A stretch of DNA of 6,268 nucleotides from Candidatus Woesearchaeota archaeon (GTDB lineage Archaea; Nanobdellota; Nanobdellia; Woesearchaeales; JACQSR01). Location: NCBI GenBank assembly GCA_023255615.1, contig JAHFLI010000072.1, positions 1-6,268 of the forward strand, written 5' to 3'. A program made the translations under genes and the position numbers. Of this stretch, positions 1 through 4,852 are shown one piece after another. How positions within the stretch are numbered: the stretch's first letter is position 1; every line of letters begins with the position of its first letter. The notes beneath the pieces are model-generated. The model made no database searches. It was not told where the DNA came from and saw only the letters and a list, made by a program, of their open reading frames with translations.

Positions 1-83
1 ATGAGTTTGTCATCAACAAAAACAGATTCAGCGATTTTTTTCAGCGTATCTTTTAATGATGCACTGAGCTTTTCTAATACCAT
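1..83 (-). CDS. srp54: Signal recognition particle protein SRP54, N-terminal fragment (cut by window edge)
   Basis: Reading the minus strand from the ATG at 83-81 gives 27 complete codons plus two bases before the left edge. The peptide starts MVLEKL, continues with TLKKIA and reaches FVDDKL. This is the pattern of the first helices of the N domain of archaeal SRP54, which begins directly at the initiator methionine with little or no leader. SRP54 is the GTPase that binds signal sequences and SRP RNA and delivers ribosomes to the membrane receptor FtsY. The G domain and methionine-rich M domain would lie outside the window. FtsY has a related NG domain but usually carries extra sequence before this helix, so SRP54 is preferred. 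The call rests on 27 residues only. The gene is divergent from the one at 193 and shares a short promoter region with it. Confidence 0.8.
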   Translation of the reverse strand, partial: MVLEKLSASLKDTLKKIAESVFVDDKL

Positions 84-102
84 TTTCTCTTTTAATGAAT
101 GG

Positions 103-113
103 TCATTTAAAAA
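103..113 (-). promoter_or_regulatory. Probable TATA box for srp54
   Basis: On the minus strand this reads TTTTTAAATGA. The TTTAAA core is centred about 25-26 bases before the srp54 ATG. In archaea the TATA box sits about 26 bases before the transcription start, so the mRNA would begin at or very near the ATG, making it leaderless. No convincing Shine-Dalgarno sequence lies between the box and the ATG, which fits. The identical 11 bases occur on the plus strand at 158-168. The assignment is inferred from position and composition; no start site has been mapped. Confidence 0.5.
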
Positions 114-157
114 GATAAGGTAGGATTAGATCTTTTCGGCTCCGTGAAAACCATAAT

Positions 158-168
158 TTTTTAAATGA
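158..168 (+). promoter_or_regulatory. Probable TATA box for the gene at 193
   Basis: The sequence is TTTTTAAATGA, with the TTTAAA core centred about 30 bases before the ATG at 193. That would give a leader of only a few bases. It is an exact inverted copy of the element at 103-113. If translation instead began at the ATG at 165 (see the seven-G finding), this element would overlap that start codon and could not be its promoter, so the box mildly supports the start at 193. Confidence 0.45.
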
Positions 169-192
169 TTTGCGATTACTTGGCAAAGAAAG

Positions 193-759
193 ATGATGAA
201 ACTGCACGAGTGTTATCCGGGGGGGAGTCGTGATCTGAGTTGGAGAATTTTTAATGAACGGGTTAAGCGAGCGTTGAATGTTCGGCCAGAAGATCGTGAA
301 GGAATTTATTCCATTTTAATGTCCTGTCGTCCGGAAGTTTCACGTCCACCAGACGATGAAGTTTTTTACATTACTGATGTTTCCGATTCAGAAGATTATA
401 GTTCTACCATTGTTACTGCAATGAGATTAGCTAAAGGTAGCGCAAGGGCAAAAGAGAGATTGTTTAAGCAAATAGGAGCTTCAGAAAAACTAGCCGCTAA
501 AGACGCCGTAAGACCTTGGGTTGATTCTAAGATGGGATTTACTGAATCATATTTAGAAATGTTGGCGACATTGTTAGGCCACTTTCATTCTATCCAAGGA
601 CCGTTTGAGCAGTTTGAATTGGAAGGGAGAGTGGATCAGTATGCACCGAATCAGATTTTAACTAAACTACCTGCGATCTCAACGAGGGCAGAACGATACG
701 GTACTGTTACATTAAAACGATATATCTCATTTGACTCTTCTGATCTTCTAAACGTTTAA
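193..759 (+). CDS. Hypothetical soluble protein, 188 residues
   Basis: I do not recognise this family. The product is hydrophilic and charged, with no signal peptide or membrane segment, so it is probably cytoplasmic. It has two cysteines (residues 7 and 45) and no metal-binding or nucleotide-binding motif that I can see. The stretch at roughly residues 70-106 (AMRLAKGSARAKERLFKQIG and onward) looks like amphipathic, Lys/Arg-rich helix. The in-frame upstream stop is TGA at 166-168, so ATG 193 or the adjacent ATG 196 is the first possible start, and a TATA-like box lies about 30 bases upstream. There is no clear ribosome binding site. A run of seven G at 219-225 lies at codons 9-11, and a different N-terminus in another frame could join there if the run length varies. 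A 188-codon open frame makes the gene probably real. Its 3' end carries the probable promoter of the next gene. Confidence 0.65.
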   Translation: MMKLHECYPGGSRDLSWRIFNERVKRALNVRPEDREGIYSILMSCRPEVSRPPDDEVFYITDVSDSEDYSSTIVTAMRLAKGSARAKERLFKQIGASEKLAAKDAVRPWVDSKMGFTESYLEMLATLLGHFHSIQGPFEQFELEGRVDQYAPNQILTKLPAISTRAERYGTVTLKRYISFDSSDLLNV

Positions 760-762
760 ATA
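755..762 (+). promoter_or_regulatory. Probable TATA box for the cysteine-rich repeat protein gene
   Basis: TTTAAATA is close to the usual archaeal TATA consensus. It overlaps the stop codon of the preceding gene (TAA at 757-759). Its centre is about 26 bases before the ATG at 785, so the transcript is predicted to start at or near that ATG. It also overlaps a perfect 10-base palindrome, TAAACGTTTA, at 749-758, which could be a regulator site or chance. The preceding gene is in the same direction only 25 bases upstream, so read-through may also contribute. Confidence 0.55.
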
Positions 763-784
763 GTATTTCTTTAATGATGAGAGT

Positions 785-2080
785 ATGACTGATCCACGTA
801 TTGTGAATTTTGTTCGACAGAGTCTTTCTCAGGGGTATGATGCCACAACGATTAAGAATCATTTGCTTGAGCAAGGATTTAGAGATGCTGAAATTTCTGC
901 TGCGATGAATGAGGTGTATAATGTTACGGAAGTTAAACACGTTCATCATTTATCGCCGGTATTGTTAATTATTCTTGGTATATTTGTTGTTGCTCTCGTT
1001 GCTGTTGGTGTGTATTTGTGGAGCACTCCTGAAAAAAATCTTCTTGACCTTTCACTTGACGGTATTCAAACAGCGGTCGAAAGTGGAAAGGAAATAGTAT
1101 TTACTTCTAAAATCTCTAATTTAGGAAGTGTGAAGCGCTCCGATGTGACGATGCGATATGAATTGGTGGATAAAAAACAGAATTTGATTACGTTCAAGGA
1201 AGAGACCTTAGCTGTTGAGACCTCATCATCATCAACTGTTAAATTACAGATTCCTGCGCGAACAAATCCAGGAAGTTATATCCTCAAAGGTATTGCAAAA
1301 TATAACGGAAAAGTAGCCTCTGCTTCCCTTCCTGTTACCGTTTCACTTGGCTCAAAAGCAGCAAGTTGTTATGATGGAATAAAAAACCAAGATGAAAAAG
1401 GAATTGACTGTGGTGGTTCGTGTCAGAATCTCAATTGTTGTCATAATGGATTTTCTGATTCTCCCTTAGGAGAAGAAGGTGTTGATTGTGGCGGACCCTG
1501 TAATCCATGCACGACTGAATGCGATTCATGCAATGATAATAATCCGTGTACTGAAGATGTGTGCGGCTCTCAAACAAATTTTCTTTGTTCACATCAACAA
1601 TTAACGCCTTGTTGTGGAAACGCGTTATGTGAAGATGGAGAAAAAGGATCATGTGAAACGGATTGTCCTACTTCAGGTGACCCATTTGCTGGTTTAAGTG
1701 AAGGGCAAATTTTGGATAAGATTAAAGGAATTATTGCAAGCGATCCTGCATTAGCAGAGAGTTACTGTCAAAAATATCTTACTTCTGTCTACAAAGATCA
1801 ATGCTTTGTTAATCTCGCAACAAACACACAAGATGATTCATATTGCAGAAGTATTGCAGATCAACGGACAAGAGATCTCTGTTATATTGAATTGTCAAAA
1901 TCAACGGGAAAATATGATTCATGCGGTAAAATTACCAATGATGTTTCACGCGATTCTTGTTATTTCAATTATGCTTCGACAACAAAAGATTTTAGTATTT
2001 GCGATGCCATTTTGACTGAAGCGATTAAACGAAGCTGTGATACGTTGAAACAGATTTCAGATTTGCAACAAGCTAGCTAA
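785..2080 (+). CDS. Membrane-anchored, cysteine-rich modular surface protein with four 26-residue repeats
   Basis: The 431-residue product has clear modules. Residues 1-47 form a small helical domain (GYDATTIKNHLLEQGF, then DAEISAAMNEV), vaguely UBA-like and without cysteine. Residues 57-79 are a single membrane helix, with Lys and His before it favouring an N-inside orientation. Residues 85-188 look like an Ig-like, CARDB-type beta domain (ISNLGSVKRSDV, LAVETSSSS, NPGSYILKG). Residues 195-294 hold 18 cysteines in knot motifs: CYDGIKNQDEKGIDCGGSC, EGVDCGGPC and CGNALCEDGE. Residues 328-431 are four tandem 26-residue repeats, each with two cysteines. No cysteine occurs before residue 195, so all 26 lie on the presumed outer side, consistent with disulfides. 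The role is inferred to be surface display, adhesion or envelope structure; I know no function for this exact architecture. ATG 785 is chosen because the box at 755-762 sits 26 bases upstream. The gene overlaps the convergent gene by 8 bases. Confidence 0.85.
   Translation: MTDPRIVNFVRQSLSQGYDATTIKNHLLEQGFRDAEISAAMNEVYNVTEVKHVHHLSPVLLIILGIFVVALVAVGVYLWSTPEKNLLDLSLDGIQTAVESGKEIVFTSKISNLGSVKRSDVTMRYELVDKKQNLITFKEETLAVETSSSSTVKLQIPARTNPGSYILKGIAKYNGKVASASLPVTVSLGSKAASCYDGIKNQDEKGIDCGGSCQNLNCCHNGFSDSPLGEEGVDCGGPCNPCTTECDSCNDNNPCTEDVCGSQTNFLCSHQQLTPCCGNALCEDGEKGSCETDCPTSGDPFAGLSEGQILDKIKGIIASDPALAESYCQKYLTSVYKDQCFVNLATNTQDDSYCRSIADQRTRDLCYIELSKSTGKYDSCGKITNDVSRDSCYFNYASTTKDFSICDAILTEAIKRSCDTLKQISDLQQAS
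1367..1666 (+). other. Cysteine-knot region (18 cysteines in 100 residues)
   Basis: This segment encodes residues 195-294 of the 431-residue protein. Two related units with a DCGG core occur: cysteines at 195, 209 and 213, then 235, 239 and 242, each following a Gly-Ile/Val-Asp lead-in. Between and after them come a CNDNNPC-type unit (249-260) and a CGNALCEDGE-type unit (277-294). Similar CxDGIxNxxExGxDCGG and CGNGxCExGE motifs are familiar from secreted proteins of DPANN archaea and some bacteria. The cysteine count is even. The region is probably disulfide-bonded and may act as a stiff spacer between the Ig-like domain and the repeats. Confidence 0.75.
1766..2077 (+). repeat. Four tandem 26-residue paired-cysteine repeats
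   Basis: Residues 328-431 divide exactly into four units of 26. First cysteines fall at 328, 354, 380 and 406, and second cysteines at 340, 366, 392 and 418, so each unit is C-x11-C-x13 with no insertion or deletion. Shared positions include a charged Lys/Arg-Asp or Arg-Ser pair just before the second cysteine (KDQC, RDLC, RDSC, KRSC) and often an aromatic right after it (FVNL, YIEL, YFNY). The fourth unit lacks the aromatic (DTLK) and ends at the last residue. The pattern suggests a helical hairpin held by one disulfide per unit, stacked as a short solenoid. That structure is inferred; the periodicity is directly visible. The nucleotide copies have diverged, so the duplication is old. Confidence 0.85.
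2071..2080. other. Tail-to-tail overlap of convergent genes inside a palindrome
   Basis: The plus-strand gene ends with TAA at 2078-2080 and the minus-strand gene ends with TAG, read at 2075-2073, giving an 8-base coding overlap. AGCTAGCT at 2071-2078 is its own reverse complement and contains the minus-strand stop. There is no intergenic space for terminators. The only T-rich stretch close by on the plus strand is ATTTTGGTTT just after 2080. Each transcript probably ends within the other gene, giving short antisense 3' ends. Confidence 0.8.
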
Positions 2081-4313
2081 ATTTTGGTTTCAGATAAGAC
2101 GCATATTGTAGTTTGTATGAATCAAGTTTTCCCAAATCATCAATCGCAATGCATTGAGGTTGAAATGATGCGGGATTAATCTCGCAATTTTCAACTAAAC
2201 ATTCTGCTTTAACTGATTGCAACACATAGAATTCAATTTGTTTGTTTCCACTGTCGAGCATATCATCAGTTAATTCCCAATAACCCGTAGTCTCATTAAA
2301 AATAGATCCGCCAAACTGGACCATTTGAACATCTTGCTCTGGTAATGATTTATGAGCTGAACAGCCAAAGATTCCTCGATTGGTGCACACTTTAAAGCAT
2401 TCTTTAGTGATATTGTATGTATTTGCGGAGAAAAATGTTCCAGTAAGCGTATATTTTCCAGGAATTAATTTGATCGGTAACGGATCTTGTCCGGGAATCA
2501 TGGTGATGGTCTGTGCGAACGTAGATTCATAATCGGACTCTTTTAGTTTTTGGAGAGAAATAATCGCGTATTCTCCCTCTTTTAGATCAATTGGTTGATT
2601 ACAGCAGGTAACTTCTCGTTTGACAAGATTTTGGTTCATCGGTGTATTTTTCACCGACATTTCGTATTTTTTTATTGAGGTATTAAACATTCTATATTTA
2701 TTTAAGTCTGCGGTAAATTCATGTTCTTGATCATCGGTTGTTGAAAGATCAAAGACGGCAGGATGATATCCTGGTTTTTCTACCATGAGATATCCACCTT
2801 TGCATAAGGGGAAGGGACCGGAGAATCGCGATTCTTTTTCCTTGTTGACGCGTGAGTACCCAACTAAGCATGTTGCATAATCGCCGCATCCGTAAGAAAC
2901 GGTAGCCTTATCAATTGGATCATTAGTAGCTCCATCAAAGACATTTACCGTTATATTTTTGCTTAATCGTTGATTTCCCTCGCAGAATAACGACGTTGCA
3001 GGAATTGGAACATTATCGCCTTCTTTTATTTCCGGATTTCCATATTGCCATAAGATCAAACCTTGACCAGTATACCATTCTTGCAAATTTTTATTTGATC
3101 GAATATTCCCTTCCAATGCAAATATTAAATCGATATCTTTTCCACGTAACGCTTTTTCCTCGTGAATTCTGACGATGACGGGCCAAGAGACTGAATAAAA
3201 GAATTCATAGCGATTTGTTCGTGATGGTGGGATCGCATTGAGTAAAAACTCATATTTCTTGATGATAATATCAGGTTCAATTTTATTTCCATTTGCCGGA
3301 TAGATATTCAGATAAATGGGCCAATCTCCATAGAGGATGTCAACTTTTCGCTGAGGAAATTCTTGCGGTAAGAAATCTACATACATGGTGTTATACGCTG
3401 CCTCTGCATACGCGGCGTTTGGAATATTAATTTTTTTTGAATCTTTTGTTTTGCCAATCTGAACGGAATTGAAATATGGTAAAATATTTTTTTCCATTTC
3501 AACTTTCACAAGATCTTTATCCCAGGAGACTGCAAAATCTTCATGATCTAAATCACCAATGGGGGGAAGCTTTGTATATTCTTTTCCACTATGGGTAGTA
3601 ATCAGATTCATCATTATTCCTTCCAAGAATTGTCTGCTCGTTTCATACGCTGCAATGCGCAATCCGAAACTGAGAAATTCTCTTAAGTTAAAATCAATTC
3701 CTGTTTGATACTCTTTTAACGTAATCGTTTGACCATTTTGGGTGACTTCGATGGGATAGGTTAACTTCATCTGCACATCTTTTTCTGCAATTGTTGTTGT
3801 TGCTTGGGGTTGTTCTATGGCGATAACGCTGAGACCTTGTCCTTTAAAATTTTGGAACCCATTCATGCATTCGTTAATATTTCTCTCCACATACACATCT
3901 ATTTCTCGCTGCATTTGTGCAATGCTGGGAAGAACTGAATTTACTCTGCAATTTGAAATGCACTCATTGTTGGTGTCCATGTAGAACCAATACGGAACGG
4001 GAACAAACGATGATTTTGCTAATGAAACTCCGTCTGATTCTGTAGGATCATTTTGATCGAACGTGAATTTTCTTCCGCTTAATTGCTGATCAGTCATATC
4101 GATATAGCCTCCATGCTGAGCGAGTTTTATGATTGCATCAACCCCAAGATTAGTCATACATGATTCCATTTCTGTTTTAACGGGGAGCGCCCAATCTGGA
4201 ATTGGTTCTTGTGCAGGATGGAAGACATAAGAGTTAAAGAGGAAGCCAACAGCTAAAGCAAGGATAAGAAGCAATCCAATGATCATGTACATTGTCGCTT
4301 GTGCTTTTTTCAT
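2073..4313 (-). CDS. Large surface protein with pilin-like (class III) N-terminal signal
   Basis: The 746-residue product starts MKKAQATMYM, then a hydrophobic stretch to about residue 30. Lys-Lys-Ala-Gln resembles the archaeal class III signal, processed after Ala4 by a prepilin-type peptidase. The glutamate expected five residues after the cut in polymerising pilins is absent (Tyr9), so it may stay a membrane anchor. Residues 50-72 (ESCMTNLGVDA, HGGYIDM) and 106-160 (VPYWFYMD, an Ile/Gln-rich helix, NECMNGF) resemble the N-terminal part of a family I associate with DPANN genomes. Residues about 452-535 look like a carboxypeptidase-regulatory-type beta-sandwich (ITVNVFDGATNDPIDKATV, GGYLMVEKPGYHPA). 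The C-terminal third is beta-rich. There are 16 cysteines, and none is in the membrane segment. It is the last gene of the minus-strand operon, overlapping the gene before it by ATGA. No Shine-Dalgarno precedes the ATG, so it probably relies on coupled translation. Function is unknown; a scaffold or appendage-associated surface role is inferred. Confidence 0.85.
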   Translation of the reverse strand: MKKAQATMYMIIGLLLILALAVGFLFNSYVFHPAQEPIPDWALPVKTEMESCMTNLGVDAIIKLAQHGGYIDMTDQQLSGRKFTFDQNDPTESDGVSLAKSSFVPVPYWFYMDTNNECISNCRVNSVLPSIAQMQREIDVYVERNINECMNGFQNFKGQGLSVIAIEQPQATTTIAEKDVQMKLTYPIEVTQNGQTITLKEYQTGIDFNLREFLSFGLRIAAYETSRQFLEGIMMNLITTHSGKEYTKLPPIGDLDHEDFAVSWDKDLVKVEMEKNILPYFNSVQIGKTKDSKKINIPNAAYAEAAYNTMYVDFLPQEFPQRKVDILYGDWPIYLNIYPANGNKIEPDIIIKKYEFLLNAIPPSRTNRYEFFYSVSWPVIVRIHEEKALRGKDIDLIFALEGNIRSNKNLQEWYTGQGLILWQYGNPEIKEGDNVPIPATSLFCEGNQRLSKNITVNVFDGATNDPIDKATVSYGCGDYATCLVGYSRVNKEKESRFSGPFPLCKGGYLMVEKPGYHPAVFDLSTTDDQEHEFTADLNKYRMFNTSIKKYEMSVKNTPMNQNLVKREVTCCNQPIDLKEGEYAIISLQKLKESDYESTFAQTITMIPGQDPLPIKLIPGKYTLTGTFFSANTYNITKECFKVCTNRGIFGCSAHKSLPEQDVQMVQFGGSIFNETTGYWELTDDMLDSGNKQIEFYVLQSVKAECLVENCEINPASFQPQCIAIDDLGKLDSYKLQYASYLKPKFS

Positions 4314-4852
4314 TTTTTGTTAACAATCTTTACTGTTAATTTTTTCTGGGTAATACCTTCTTCCGTGTACGTTAACACTGCTTCATTCCATTCTTTCGTA
4401 TCGTAAATCGCTTTGTAATCAGCTTTGGCGGTATGTGGTTCGAGATTGACTATTTCTTGCAGCGGTGGATCTGATTTATCTCCATTTTTGTTTTTTAATT
4501 CAACTTTAAATTCTACTTTGTTGAGAAATGCTTCAACATAATAGCCAACTTCATACAGTGTTTGATTTCCCACTTGTGATTTTTGTGCTTGAAGCGTTAT
4601 CGTCACATCAGATTGAAAATGTTCATCTCCAGTAATATCGTTTTGAGGCGTTGGTGTTCCCCCCCATCTTTGACACATAACTTTTTCATTGTCAGGAATG
4701 GGGTACCATGCGTTGATTGTTGGTTCAATGTTGTATTTGAAATCAAACGGATTTTCGATGACGACACTTTGACTTAGAAATGGATCTTCAACAGCAAGAA
4801 CTATTGATGAAAAGCACACGAATACCGCTAGCAATAATATTATCTTTTTCAT
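4310..4852 (-). CDS. Small secreted beta-rich protein, 180 residues
   Basis: I do not recognise the family. Residues 1-20 are a classic Sec signal peptide: two lysines, a hydrophobic core (IILLLAVFVCF), then a likely cut after VLA at residue 20. There is no cysteine at the cut site, so it is not a lipoprotein. The mature part has no other membrane segment and one cysteine (residue 60, in VMCQRWGG). Alternating hydrophobic strands dominate (DVTITLQAQ, EVGYYVEAF, VEFKVELK, KLTVKIVNKK), suggesting one Ig-like or other beta-sandwich domain. It lies between two large exported proteins and overlaps both by four bases (ATGA), so it is probably made in step with them and may be a partner of one. The bases before its ATG contain GAGGGA, a possible weak ribosome binding site. 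A run of seven C (seven G on the coding strand) at 4659-4665 is in frame and encodes Trp-Gly-Gly. Confidence 0.85.
   Translation of the reverse strand: MKKIILLLAVFVCFSSIVLAVEDPFLSQSVVIENPFDFKYNIEPTINAWYPIPDNEKVMCQRWGGTPTPQNDITGDEHFQSDVTITLQAQKSQVGNQTLYEVGYYVEAFLNKVEFKVELKNKNGDKSDPPLQEIVNLEPHTAKADYKAIYDTKEWNEAVLTYTEEGITQKKLTVKIVNKK

Noticed and set aside
133..150. TTTTC and GAAAA arms between the divergent promoters, considered as an operator
   Set aside because: The arms are only 5 bases with an 8-base spacer and are AT-rich, so chance is likely, and the centre does not coincide with that of the mirrored TATA boxes.
774..787. Tiny upstream open frame ATGATGAGAGTATGA overlapping the ATG at 785
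   Set aside because: It has four codons, no binding site, and the predicted transcript would start downstream of it.
707..949. Open frame of 80 codons on the minus strand
   Set aside because: It lies opposite the end of one good gene and the start of another, crosses both probable promoter and start sites, and has no protein-like features.
1431..1652. Open frame of 73 codons on the minus strand
   Set aside because: It is antisense to the cysteine-knot coding region and its His/Leu-rich composition is a by-product of the Cys/Asn codons opposite.
1806..2015. Open frame of 69 codons in another plus frame
   Set aside because: It lies entirely inside the well-supported repeat region of the 431-residue gene.
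4317..4326. Perfect palindrome TTGTTAACAA just before the ATG of the 746-residue gene
   Set aside because: It lies inside the coding end of the upstream gene, has no TATA box near it, and 10-base AT-rich palindromes occur by chance.
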